This document shows positions 1 through 8,274 of a stretch of 32,331 nt of DNA, one piece after another; within the stretch, counting starts at the first letter, position 1, and each line of letters starts with the position of its first letter. Made by a program: the position numbers and the translations under genes. The notes below the pieces were generated by a model. That model saw only the letters and a list, made by a program, of their open reading frames with translations. It made no database searches and was not told where the DNA came from. This stretch comes from Flammeovirgaceae bacterium UBA2371 (GTDB lineage Bacteria > Bacteroidota > Bacteroidia > Cytophagales > Cyclobacteriaceae), in the NCBI GenBank assembly GCA_002345965.1, contig DDTF01000006.1, forward strand, positions 52,190-84,520, written 5' to 3'.

Positions 1-1196
1 ATGAGGATACTACCTCCGGTACCTGCTGCATAGGCTATAAAATGCCACAACGGATGATCCATTGGCACTGAAAACATTCCAATACTTGCAGCTACTAATG
101 GCACATTGTCGATAATAGCGGAACCAATTCCCAAAATTGCAACAACGATATCCCTGTTCGGGATTGCGGTATCCAAATCGTTGGCAAAATTAAATAACAT
201 CCCTAAAGATTCGAGTGCCGCTACCGCCATCAAAATTCCCAGGAAGAAAAGTATACTAGGCATTTCAACTTTACCCAAGGATTTATGCACCGGGCTGTGA
301 TGAGATGCCGCATCGCTGGCTTCCTGTTCTTCGCCTACATTGGATAAATCAAATAAACGATTGCTGAATATTTCAGCGAAGGCAGCTACAACTGCCAATG
401 AAAGCATCATTCCGATATAAGGTGGAAGGTGCGTAACTGTTTTGAAGATTGGAACAAACACGATTGCCGACAAACCAAGGTATAACATCAATGCCCCATA
501 TTTTGAAGTAGATACTTCCTCGTTGGTATCCAATTCAATTTCTCCAGAGAAAACCTTAAATTTTGAAGCAATGAAAACCGGAACAACCATACAGACCACT
601 GATGGAATAAATGTGTGCAGGATTAATTGTAATGTGGTAACCTTATTGGCTATCCACAACATGGTAGTGGTAACGTCTCCTATAGGGGACCAAGCTCCTC
701 CAGCATTGGCCGAAATAACAATAAGACCGGCAAACCATAAACGAGTTTCGCGATCCTTAATCACTTTTTGTAAAATCGTTATTAATACGATGGTGGCAGT
801 AAGGTTATCAATGATAGCAGAAAGTATAAACCCTAAGATGCTAAAAATCCAAAGCAGGTTTACTTTGCTTTTTGTCCTGATAAAACCTTTGATGGTAGCG
901 AACCCGTCAAAATAATCTATTATTTCAACAATGGTCATGGCTCCAATAAGGAAGAGTAAAATCTCAGCAGTTTTCCCCAGGTGGTGCAGGATAATTTCTT
1001 CCAAGTGAGTTGGTGTTAATTGCTTCAGTTCTGAATTGACATTGAATACATCCAGATGAAACAAGGAAATTATCGCCCAAAGCAGAGCCATCATACCAAG
1101 AGCCGGTATCAGCTTATCAATTTTAAAGGTATGTTCAAGTGTAATGGCCAGGTAGCCACCAATAAAAATGACCAGAATGATTATTTGAATATCCAT
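1..1196 (-). CDS. nhaD: NhaD-type Na+/H+ antiporter, partial (C-terminus beyond left edge)
   Basis: Integral inner-membrane sodium/proton antiporter of the NhaD family. The frame is open from an ATG at 1196 down to the window edge, giving about 398 residues; roughly the last 40 are missing compared with the two paralogues at 1450 and 3022. Visible family features are an N-terminal helix followed by LEHTFKIDK, the block SAIIDNLTATIV, the block ANAGGAWSPIGDVTTTMLW, a second half with FKTVTHLPPYIGM, MPSILFFLGILMAVAALES and AIIDNVPLVAASIGM, and the end AYAAGTGGSIL. The repeated Asp-Asn pairs are the sort of polar intramembrane residues expected in ion transport. A hydrophilic loop with several histidines (SHHSPVHKS) precedes the MPSILFF helix. 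It diverges from the nhaD gene at 1450 across a 253-base intergenic region. Family assignment is firm; substrate ion (Na+ or Li+) is inferred from the family. Confidence 0.9.
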   Translation of the reverse strand, partial: MDIQIIILVIFIGGYLAITLEHTFKIDKLIPALGMMALLWAIISLFHLDVFNVNSELKQLTPTHLEEIILHHLGKTAEILLFLIGAMTIVEIIDYFDGFATIKGFIRTKSKVNLLWIFSILGFILSAIIDNLTATIVLITILQKVIKDRETRLWFAGLIVISANAGGAWSPIGDVTTTMLWIANKVTTLQLILHTFIPSVVCMVVPVFIASKFKVFSGEIELDTNEEVSTSKYGALMLYLGLSAIVFVPIFKTVTHLPPYIGMMLSLAVVAAFAEIFSNRLFDLSNVGEEQEASDAASHHSPVHKSLGKVEMPSILFFLGILMAVAALESLGMLFNFANDLDTAIPNRDIVVAILGIGSAIIDNVPLVAASIGMFSVPMDHPLWHFIAYAAGTGGSIL

Positions 1197-1449
1197 AATA
1201 AATAAACAGCTAGTTTGATTCTACTAGTTAATGAATTTGATTGTCTTAAACTACTTTAAATTCTTCGGAAAACATTTCAGCGCCACCAATATTATCCTTT
1301 TCAATGTATCAGTGAGGCCGGGGAGGTGCCACTAAAAAAAGCTTTGCTTCATCACAATTGATTTGGTTATGCTAAAATCTTTACTTTGCTTTGGCCCGAT
1401 TTGCTACGATCAAATTTCGATATAATTCAGTCAAGACAAAGTACCGATC

Positions 1450-2760
1450 ATGGAAATAATTATTGTCATTCTATTTGTAATAGGATATCTGGCAATTGCT
1501 CTCGAGCATCCTATCAAAATCAATAAAACTGCTTCTGCCCTTCTTACGGGCGTGCTCTGTTGGACCTTGTACGCAATTTCTTCTCCTGGTGAAATTCACC
1601 ACATTGGTGAACAGTTAGCCGAACACCTTAGTGAAATTTCTGCAATACTTTTCTTCCTGATGGGGGCAATGACGATTGTAGAATTGGTGGATGCCTATCA
1701 GGGATTTCGCGTGGTTACAGATCGGATCACAACAAAAAATCCTAAAAAATTATTATGGGTAATATGTGGCGTTACTTTTTTTCTCTCGGCCATATTGGAC
1801 AATCTGACTACCTCGATTGTCATGGTTTCATTGATAAGAAAATTGGTTCCCAACAAACAAATGCGATTGTTTTTTGCCGGCATGATAGTAGTGTCGGCCA
1901 ATGCGGGTGGAGCCTGGTCTCCAATTGGAGATGTAACTACAACAATGTTATGGATTGGTGGACAAATTACAGCCGGCAATATTGTGGCTACACTTATTAT
2001 CCCCAGCATCATTTGTATGGTCATCCCTTTATTGTACCTGCAGTTTACACTAAAGGGTGAGTTGGGAGAACCGTCCGCAACCACTGCGCATCAAAGTGGT
2101 GGTCATGGCAGTCATTCAGGAGAACCTGTTCGCGGATCAAAGACCATGTTGTTTGTAGGTGTTGGCGGTCTGATTTCAGTTCCGATTTTTAAAACCATAA
2201 CCCATTTACCTCCTTATCTCGGTATGCTATTAGCCCTCGGTGTACTGTGGGTAGTTTCAGAGTTAATAAACCCAGACATGGATGAGGTGGAGAAAAGACC
2301 GTATACAGCAGCAGGTGCGCTTACAAGAATTGATGTTCCCAGTGTATTGTTTTTCCTAGGCATCTTATTGGCGGTAGGGTCACTCCAGTCGATGGGTACC
2401 TTAGGTGAATTTGCCGCGATGCTTGATAGAACATTAGGGGACAACAGAATTATCATCACCCTCATCGGCATTCTCTCTTCCATTGTAGACAACGTGCCTC
2501 TTGTTGCCGCCAGCATGGGTATGTACAGCATGGAGATGTATCCAACAGATCACATGATATGGGAGTACCTAGCTTATTGTGCAGGTACCGGAGGTAGCGT
2601 ATTAATAATTGGTTCGGCAGCGGGAGTAGCTGTGATGGGTATGGAAAAAATAGATTTCATCTGGTACCTTAAGAAAATCGCAATGCTTGCTTTGCTGGGA
2701 TACTTCGCAGGAGCAGCCGCTTACCTAGTATTGTATCCTTACTTTGCAGTTCATCACTAG
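1450..2760 (+). CDS. nhaD: NhaD-type Na+/H+ antiporter (second paralogue)
   Basis: Complete 436-residue multi-span membrane antiporter of the NhaD family, expected to exchange Na+ (or Li+) for protons across the inner membrane. Key blocks are LEHPIKINKTASALL (residues 19-33), FFLMGAMTIVELVD (68-81), ILDNLTTSIV (115-124), ANAGGAWSPIGDVTTTMLW (150-168), FKTITHLPPYLGM, VPSVLFFLGILLAVGSL, IVDNVPLVAASMGM and AYCAGTGGSVLIIGSAAG. A Gly/His/Ser-rich loop at residues 211-225 (TTAHQSGGHGSHSGE) is absent from the third paralogue. The start is the ATG at 1450, which places the first helix at the very N-terminus as in the other two copies. A strong terminator follows at 2779-2815, so it is probably transcribed separately from the copy at 3022. 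Confidence 0.93.
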   Translation: MEIIIVILFVIGYLAIALEHPIKINKTASALLTGVLCWTLYAISSPGEIHHIGEQLAEHLSEISAILFFLMGAMTIVELVDAYQGFRVVTDRITTKNPKKLLWVICGVTFFLSAILDNLTTSIVMVSLIRKLVPNKQMRLFFAGMIVVSANAGGAWSPIGDVTTTMLWIGGQITAGNIVATLIIPSIICMVIPLLYLQFTLKGELGEPSATTAHQSGGHGSHSGEPVRGSKTMLFVGVGGLISVPIFKTITHLPPYLGMLLALGVLWVVSELINPDMDEVEKRPYTAAGALTRIDVPSVLFFLGILLAVGSLQSMGTLGEFAAMLDRTLGDNRIIITLIGILSSIVDNVPLVAASMGMYSMEMYPTDHMIWEYLAYCAGTGGSVLIIGSAAGVAVMGMEKIDFIWYLKKIAMLALLGYFAGAAAYLVLYPYFAVHH

Positions 2761-2778
2761 TATCTGAATTCAGACAAT

Positions 2779-2815
2779 AAAAAAGCCAGGTAAACATCTG
2801 GCTTTTTTATTTTTT
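2779..2815 (+). terminator. Rho-independent terminator after second nhaD
   Basis: An 11-bp inverted repeat (AAAAAAGCCAG at 2779-2789 and CTGGCTTTTTT at 2798-2808) with an 8-base loop runs into a T-rich tract. It lies 19 bases after the nhaD stop codon. Confidence 0.88.
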
Positions 2816-3021
2816 CCCTGACTCCTGTTCTTAAAAAAGAATACTGTTATTATTTCAAATAATTCTTGTGATAACAAATTCCAAGGATGGTCAAAATAAT
2901 CTTTTAAATGGCCTTTTTCTTACAGCAGTTTAACACAAACTGAATTCAAAAATAATTACAGCAGAATTTTGTTGGCGTATTTTAAAATTCATGAACTTTC
3001 CGCGCCATTCACCCGCAACTT

Positions 3022-4410
3022 ATGGAAACCCTTATAATCATTTTCTTTGTCATCGGCTATGCCTGCATCGCCATGGAGCATCCCATCAAGATCAACAAAA
3101 CTGCATCTGCCCTACTAACGGGTGTGATTTGCTGGACCTTGTTTGTCTTATCTCCTCCTACCACCGATGTTATTGAAAGTACATCTTTTAAAACCTACCT
3201 TCAACATCTCGAACTGGATGAAGGGGTTCAAAAAATTACTGAAATAAGCGATGAAATCTATCGAGGCTTTGTAACTACTCAACTAGGAGAACACCTTAAC
3301 TCAATTTCCCAGATTCTTTTCTTTCTGATGGGGGCGATGACGATTGTTGAGTTGGTAGATTCTCATCATGGATTTCGATTCATTACCGATAGGATATCCA
3401 CCCGAAACCCAAAAACACTTCTTTGGATTGTCGCATGGGTTTCTTTTTTTCTTTCCTCTGTTCTGGATAATCTTACTACCACCATTGTAATGATTTCCCT
3501 TATCAGAAAACTCATTCCAGACAAGGACATGAGATTGTTCTTTGCAGGCATTATCGTTATCGCTGCGAATGCCGGAGGCGCCTGGACCCCGATAGGAGAT
3601 GTTACCACTACCATGCTATGGATTGGTGGACAAATCTCGTCAGGAAACATTATTGTGACACTGTTTCTTCCAAGTGTCGCTTGTCTATTAGTCCCCCTTG
3701 TATACTTGAGCTATACCTTAAAAGGAACCCTGGGAGATATCGATGCAAGCACTTCAGAAAAAGGAAAAATGTTAAGCACCAGTAAATTGATGTTATTCCT
3801 TGGTGTAGGCGCTTTGGTATTTGTACCCATTTTTAAAACTGTAACGCACTTGCCTCCTTTTGTAGGTATGCTAATGGGCCTTGGCGTTCTATGGGTTGTA
3901 TCCGAATTGATAAACCCAGAAGCAGATGAGATCGCAAAAAAGAATTATACTGCAGCAGGTGCCTTATCAAGAATAGATGTTCCCAGCGTATTATTTTTCC
4001 TGGGCATATTAATGGCCGTAAGCGCCTTGGAGTCCATGCAGCTATTACACCACCTTGCAACCTGGTTGGATCAATCGATTGGTGATCAGAGAATAATTAT
4101 AACACTTATCGGAATGTTGTCTGCTATTGTAGACAATGTGCCCCTTGTGGCAGCTAGTATGGGTATGTACAACATGGACGTGTATTATCAGGATCACATG
4201 ATCTGGGAATACCTGGCCTACTGTGCCGGTACAGGAGGAAGCATATTAATAATTGGGTCAGCTGCGGGTGTTGCAGCAATGGGGCTTGAGAAAATTGATT
4301 TCATTTGGTACGCAAAGAAAATATCTCTATTGGCACTGCTTGGTTATGCTGCTGGTGCAATTGTGTATATGATCGTAGCTCCAATATTTGCCGTACATCC
4401 TCCCCAATAG
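3022..4410 (+). CDS. nhaD: NhaD-type Na+/H+ antiporter (third paralogue)
   Basis: Complete 462-residue NhaD family antiporter, very similar to the copy at 1450 and in the same orientation, suggesting tandem duplication. Shared blocks include MEHPIKINKTASALLTGVI, FFLMGAMTIVELVDSHHGF, VLDNLTTTIVMISLIRKL, ANAGGAWTPIGDVTTTMLW, FKTVTHLPPFVGM, VPSVLFFLGILMAVSALES, IVDNVPLVAASMGM and AYCAGTGGSILIIGSAAG. It differs by an insertion of about 28 mostly polar and charged residues between the second and third hydrophobic segments (roughly residues 48-90), and lacks the His-rich loop of the second copy. The gene ends one base before the stop codon of the convergent Ca2+/Na+ antiporter gene. Na+/H+ exchange is inferred from the family. 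Confidence 0.93.
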   Translation: METLIIIFFVIGYACIAMEHPIKINKTASALLTGVICWTLFVLSPPTTDVIESTSFKTYLQHLELDEGVQKITEISDEIYRGFVTTQLGEHLNSISQILFFLMGAMTIVELVDSHHGFRFITDRISTRNPKTLLWIVAWVSFFLSSVLDNLTTTIVMISLIRKLIPDKDMRLFFAGIIVIAANAGGAWTPIGDVTTTMLWIGGQISSGNIIVTLFLPSVACLLVPLVYLSYTLKGTLGDIDASTSEKGKMLSTSKLMLFLGVGALVFVPIFKTVTHLPPFVGMLMGLGVLWVVSELINPEADEIAKKNYTAAGALSRIDVPSVLFFLGILMAVSALESMQLLHHLATWLDQSIGDQRIIITLIGMLSAIVDNVPLVAASMGMYNMDVYYQDHMIWEYLAYCAGTGGSILIIGSAAGVAAMGLEKIDFIWYAKKISLLALLGYAAGAIVYMIVAPIFAVHPPQ

Positions 4411-4411
4411 G

Positions 4412-5380
4412 CTATACGTTTTCCATGCCAATTAAATAGACGGTATAGGTGATGTATCCTGCAAGAAGTATAAATGCTTCCCATCTATCGAGTTGGCGCC
4501 TACTCAGGGTGAACATGAATACCATCAAAATAATTGTAGAAGCAATTAAAATATAAATATCAAAATTCAATGCCGCATTGAAACCTACCGGATGAATAAG
4601 TCCAGTTGTTCCCAGAATAAACAACACATTAAAAATATTTGATCCAACTACGTTGCCAATTGCAATGTCTGTGTTCTTACGATAAGCGGCTACTGCCGAA
4701 GTGGCTAATTCAGGTAATGAGGTTCCGGCCGCCAGTATGGTTAACCCAATTAGTCTTTCGCTCAGCCCTGCCTGTTGCGCGATTGCAATGGCATTGTCTA
4801 CTACCAGTTTACCACCTCCCACCAACATGGCCAATCCCACAAGCACCAATCCCAAAGAAATCCATGTGCCATATGTTTTTATTTTTTCTCCTTCATTAAG
4901 ATCTGTTGTGCTTGACATGCTTCGATAGACGTATAACAGAAACATCCCGAAACCAACAAGCAATAGTAAACTTTCTCCGCGAGAAAGCTCCATGCTGGCA
5001 CCTTCACTAAAGAATTGATCGTTTACCAGCAATAACATGACCAGCGTGGCCGCCAATGATATAGGCACTTCATATTTTATGGTATTTCTTTGTACAGCCA
5101 GTGGGTAGATTAGACCACAAACACCCAGAATAAAAAGAAGATTAAAATTGTTGCTTCCAATGATATTTCCAAAGGCAGCATCACTTTTGCCATTGACGGC
5201 CGAAATAACGCTGACAATTAATTCTGGCATGGAGGTACCCAAAGCCACTACGGTTAAGCCAATTGCCAAATTGGAAATATTGAATTTTTTAGCAATTGAG
5301 GATGAGCCACTGACCAGGAAATCAGCGCCTTTGATCAAAATTACAAAACCAGCTAGCAGTAGAATGATTTGAACTAACAT
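4412..5380 (-). CDS. Calcium/sodium antiporter, YrbG/CaCA family
   Basis: 322-residue inner-membrane exchanger of the Ca2+:cation antiporter (CaCA) superfamily, YrbG-like. The family's two inverted alpha repeats are plain: GTSMPELIVSVISA with GNIIGSNNFNLLFILG (residues about 48-86) and GTSLPELATSAVAA with GNVVGSNIFNVLFILG (about 205-245). The conserved Glu of each GTSxPE motif and the Asn of each GSNxFN motif, which coordinate ions in this family, are present. Around ten hydrophobic helices are predicted by eye and the length is normal. The gene is convergent with the third nhaD gene and separated from it by one base, with no terminator visible between them. Exchange of Na+ for Ca2+ is the family assignment; actual ion choice cannot be read from sequence. 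Confidence 0.92.
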   Translation of the reverse strand: MLVQIILLLAGFVILIKGADFLVSGSSSIAKKFNISNLAIGLTVVALGTSMPELIVSVISAVNGKSDAAFGNIIGSNNFNLLFILGVCGLIYPLAVQRNTIKYEVPISLAATLVMLLLVNDQFFSEGASMELSRGESLLLLVGFGMFLLYVYRSMSSTTDLNEGEKIKTYGTWISLGLVLVGLAMLVGGGKLVVDNAIAIAQQAGLSERLIGLTILAAGTSLPELATSAVAAYRKNTDIAIGNVVGSNIFNVLFILGTTGLIHPVGFNAALNFDIYILIASTIILMVFMFTLSRRQLDRWEAFILLAGYITYTVYLIGMENV

Positions 5381-5435
5381 AATCCCAATAGGTTAAATGA
5401 AATTTAAGAATTATTTGGCAATTCAAAATGAGAGT

Positions 5436-5717
5436 TCAGATACGAAGCATACCCAATTCAAAAGTTTTGAAGGAAGTGTGTTTGAACAAAAAAACTGAAT
5501 TCTGTTCCGCTAACCGATTTGGCGCAAGATACCTACTTACGTATTTCCGACTTGTAGTTTTTCGCAATGAAACCTCGGATAAACTTTGATCTATTATACT
5601 TTCAACATTTACCCTTCTTTTGCTTTCGGATTTTATATCCTGATAGTCGGAGGCCATGAGAAAAATGGTTAGACTCACACCAACTGCTAAGTTTAAAAGA
5701 AATCGAAATGTGACCAT
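5436..5717 (-). CDS. Small exported protein of unknown function
   Basis: I do not recognise this gene. An open frame begins at an ATG at 5717 and encodes 93 residues starting MVTFRFLLNLAVGVSLTIFLMAS, which reads as a signal peptide or membrane anchor followed by a basic, hydrophilic tail. An in-frame ATG at 5750 adds 11 residues but lies upstream of a good -7 element (5738 to 5731), so 5717 is the better start. The frame lies between two leftward genes and does not overlap either. It is likely real because of the signal-like N-terminus and the promoter match, but a spurious frame in an intergenic region remains possible. Confidence 0.5.
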   Translation of the reverse strand: MVTFRFLLNLAVGVSLTIFLMASDYQDIKSESKRRVNVESIIDQSLSEVSLRKTTSRKYVSRYLAPNRLAEQNSVFLFKHTSFKTFELGMLRI

Positions 5718-5730
5718 ACAATTATTTATC

Positions 5731-5738
5731 CAAATATA
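5731..5738 (-). promoter_or_regulatory. Bacteroidota-type -7 element before small exported protein
   Basis: On the minus strand the bases read TATATTTG, matching the TAnnTTTG consensus, 13 bases before the ATG at 5717. It sits within a 6-bp inverted repeat, TATCCA (5727-5732) and TGGATA (5739-5744), that could bind a regulator. No -33 TTG at the usual distance was found. Confidence 0.4.
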
Positions 5739-5777
5739 TGGATAAGCCAATGTATAGCATTTTTCTTAAAAAATTAT

Positions 5778-7004
5778 TTATACCAATTGATTTAGGGCAA
5801 TTTCAAATGAAGCTTGCGCAATTCCAGTTGTTTGCGGGTTTACTTTTTTGGTTTTTTCAAGTGCACTTCTGATGATGGTTGATATGTCATTAAAAATATC
5901 CTCGTCCAACATATTTACTTCACTTTCCATAAAATAAGCAAAAACACGGGCCATACCACAATTCGCTATAAAGTCCGGCAGGACAGAAAATTTTTGGTCT
6001 GCATAAAGTCCCGTGGGCCCAAAAAATATTTCGGGGTCCGCAAAAGGCACGTTGGCACCACATGAAAATACTTCAAGTTTGGAGGAAATCATGCGATCCA
6101 CCTGATCTTTGGTGACAAGGCGTGAAGCCGCAGCAGGAATAAAAACTTCAAATTCGAGATCCCAAATTTTTTCATTTGCGATTTCATAGGGCAGCAAATC
6201 AGGGGAAACCAATTTGTTGCTCTTTCTGTCCAGTACCAATCTCTTTACCTCTTCATGTGTAAATCCAGCTTGATTAATAAGTCCACCTTCCCGACTTATT
6301 ATCCCTACTATTTTCATTCCCATCTGGGACAAATAAAAACCAGCGGCTGCGCCAACATTTCCCCATCCTTGCAACACCACGCGTTGACCTTTCACACCAC
6401 TGTGCCACAAATCATAATAATGACGAACCGCCTGCGCTACCCCATAGCCGGTGCACATATCTGCGATCGTATATTTTTTTTCAAGCGAAGGTGTGAACCT
6501 TTCATCTTCAATGATCTTGACAACTCCTTGCCGGAGTTGACCAATGCGATTTACTTTTTGAGGTTCTGTGGGTTTATAATGGCCGGTAAAGACACCTTCT
6601 TGAGGGTGCCATATCCCAACATCTTCGGTAATGGGAATTACCTCGTGAATTTCATCAACATTTAAATCTCCCCCCGTTCCGTAATAGTATTTTAAGAGAG
6701 GCATCACTGCTGCATACCAACGATGAAGCACCTCCGCTTTGCGCGGATCGTTAGGGTCAAAATTAATTCCCGATTTCGCTCCACCAATGGGTGGGCCTGA
6801 AACGGTAAATTTTATTTCCATGGTTTTGGCCAGCGACTCTACTTCCCGTTTGTCTAATCCTGCCCTCATCCGTGTACCTCCACCAGCTGCACCTCCACGT
6901 AAAGAATTGATCACTACCCAACCTTCGGCTTCTGTCTCTGAATCCTTCCATTCAAAAACTATTTCAGGTTGTTTATTCTCATACTTTTTAAGTAGTTCTT
7001 TCAT
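5778..7004 (-). CDS. Glu/Leu/Phe/Val-type amino-acid dehydrogenase
   Basis: 408-residue NAD(P)-dependent oxidative deaminase of the Glu/Leu/Phe/Val dehydrogenase superfamily, acting in the cytoplasm between an amino acid and its 2-oxo acid plus ammonia. The N-terminal catalytic domain shows RGGAAGGGTRM (36-46) and PPIGGAKSGI (71-80), in which Lys77 is the likely catalytic lysine. The Rossmann domain has VVLQGWGNVGAAAGF (209-223). CGANVPFAD and PDFIANCGMARVFAY follow near the C-terminus. Length matches hexameric enzymes of about 410-450 residues. Whether glutamate, leucine or another amino acid is the substrate cannot be settled by eye. It lies 40 bases downstream of anmK in the same direction and may share its transcript, although a -7-like element is also present just upstream. 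Confidence 0.87.
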   Translation of the reverse strand: MKELLKKYENKQPEIVFEWKDSETEAEGWVVINSLRGGAAGGGTRMRAGLDKREVESLAKTMEIKFTVSGPPIGGAKSGINFDPNDPRKAEVLHRWYAAVMPLLKYYYGTGGDLNVDEIHEVIPITEDVGIWHPQEGVFTGHYKPTEPQKVNRIGQLRQGVVKIIEDERFTPSLEKKYTIADMCTGYGVAQAVRHYYDLWHSGVKGQRVVLQGWGNVGAAAGFYLSQMGMKIVGIISREGGLINQAGFTHEEVKRLVLDRKSNKLVSPDLLPYEIANEKIWDLEFEVFIPAAASRLVTKDQVDRMISSKLEVFSCGANVPFADPEIFFGPTGLYADQKFSVLPDFIANCGMARVFAYFMESEVNMLDEDIFNDISTIIRSALEKTKKVNPQTTGIAQASFEIALNQLV

Positions 7005-7024
7005 ATCTCAATTTTCAAGTGAGG

Positions 7025-7032
7025 CAAATTTA
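7025..7032 (-). promoter_or_regulatory. Possible -7 element before amino-acid dehydrogenase
   Basis: The minus strand reads TAAATTTG, matching TAnnTTTG, 20 bases upstream of the ATG at 7004 and inside the 40-base gap after anmK. No convincing -33 TTG is at the expected spacing, so this is tentative. Confidence 0.35.
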
Positions 7033-7044
7033 ACAGGAAATCCA

Positions 7045-8172
7045 TCAGTTTTTATAAAACCCAATCATTACGCCAGCACATGAATCGGAGGAAGCTCCTG
7101 TCACACTTTTCAGCACATTGATTTCATTACGTACACGCAAGATTCCTAGCAACGCAAAAACAATGGCTTCCTTGTAGTTCACAGTCAACGTATCAGGCAC
7201 TACTACCGCAGCTTTGCCCGCTAGCTTTTTCTCTAATGTATCCACCAAAAACGCATTCAATGCTCCACCTCCGGTTGCAAGCAATTTCAATCCCTTTGAT
7301 TTATCAGGAATAAGTGCTGCAATCTCTTCTGAGATTGACTCCGTAAAAGTGCGAAGTCTGTCTTGAACCGAAACGGACTCAATATCAATAATTGGTTGAA
7401 TGTGTTTTTCAAAACCCTCACGGCCTAATGACGGTTTTGATGACCCCAACCTGGCATACTGTTTCCGCAATTGATTGAGCACCTCGTTATTAATGTTTCC
7501 CTTAGATGTTTCTCTTCCGTCCCTGTCAAATTCCTTATTGATTTTTGTTGCGAGGTAATTTAGTCCCATGTTGGCATAACAAATATCAAATGCTATTCTT
7601 TTACCCTTTTCCATTTTGGAAAGATTAGCAATTCCACCTATGTTCAAACAAACATCAAATTGTGAGAAAAGGATTTGATCTCCGATAGGAACCAACGGTG
7701 CACCCTCTCCACCTTTAAGCACATCCAGTGATCTGAAATCATTGACAACGGGTAAGGTTGTTGTGTTGTGAATGGCACAACCATTTCCCAACTGAAAGGT
7801 GAACCTTTTCTTGGGTTGATGAAAAATAGTGTGCCCATGGGAAGCAATGAAATGAATGGTCTTGATTCTATTCTTTTTAATAAAATCGTTACAGGCCTTG
7901 CCTATAAAAACACCAAATTCATTATCCAGCAATTGGAGCGCCTCACCAGGAAGTAGATGTGCCTCAGCCAGACGTTTGCGCCACTGTGTATTGTAGCGTT
8001 TGGTTTCTGCGGCCTTCAACTTAAAATGCCATTGGTCTTGTTTGTGTATAAATTCACAATAAGCCATATCGAGTCCATCCAGTGATGTTCCTGACATCAG
8101 CCCAATGACATAATATTTAGCAGGTTCCATTCTAGCTTTTGAATTTGAGGTCATGTTGAATTTAATTTTCAA
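7045..8172 (-). CDS. anmK: Anhydro-N-acetylmuramic acid kinase
   Basis: Cytoplasmic kinase of peptidoglycan recycling that hydrolyses and phosphorylates 1,6-anhydro-MurNAc to MurNAc-6-phosphate. The family signature GLMSGTSLDGLDMAYCEF begins at residue 24; VNDFRSLDVLKGGEGAPLVPIGD, LNIGGIANLS and the C-terminal LLATGGGALNAFLVDTLE give the ASKHA-type ATP-binding fold. The frame is 375 residues from the ATG at 8172; the typical family N-terminus starts a few residues before GLMSGTS, so the in-frame ATGs at 8154 or 8130 are also plausible starts. The gene is divergent from coaX, another ASKHA-fold kinase, and precedes the amino-acid dehydrogenase. Confidence 0.93.
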   Translation of the reverse strand: MKIKFNMTSNSKARMEPAKYYVIGLMSGTSLDGLDMAYCEFIHKQDQWHFKLKAAETKRYNTQWRKRLAEAHLLPGEALQLLDNEFGVFIGKACNDFIKKNRIKTIHFIASHGHTIFHQPKKRFTFQLGNGCAIHNTTTLPVVNDFRSLDVLKGGEGAPLVPIGDQILFSQFDVCLNIGGIANLSKMEKGKRIAFDICYANMGLNYLATKINKEFDRDGRETSKGNINNEVLNQLRKQYARLGSSKPSLGREGFEKHIQPIIDIESVSVQDRLRTFTESISEEIAALIPDKSKGLKLLATGGGALNAFLVDTLEKKLAGKAAVVVPDTLTVNYKEAIVFALLGILRVRNEINVLKSVTGASSDSCAGVMIGFYKN

Positions 8173-8225
8173 TTTACACCAATGTTTATACGTTCATCTT
8201 ACGCAAGGATTGCCAATCCATTTCA

Positions 8226-8233
8226 TACTTTTG
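8226..8233 (+). promoter_or_regulatory. -7 promoter element before coaX
   Basis: TACTTTTG matches the Bacteroidota -7 consensus TAnnTTTG and lies 41 bases before the coaX ATG. The nearest upstream TTG (8210-8212) is only 13 bases away rather than about 19, so the -33 half is weak. Confidence 0.45.
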
Positions 8234-8274
8234 CACTCTGTCATCGAAAGTAATCATTTGCAAAAAAATACTTT

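Noticed and set aside
442..915. Rightward 157-codon open frame
   Set aside because: It is antisense to the leftward nhaD gene, which has clear family motifs throughout; the frame itself has no recognisable domain.
1197..1449. Riboswitch or structured leader in the divergent gap between two nhaD genes
   Set aside because: No known aptamer motif or strong hairpin was seen; only a near-consensus TTACTTTG at 1381-1388, which misses the second base of the -7 element.
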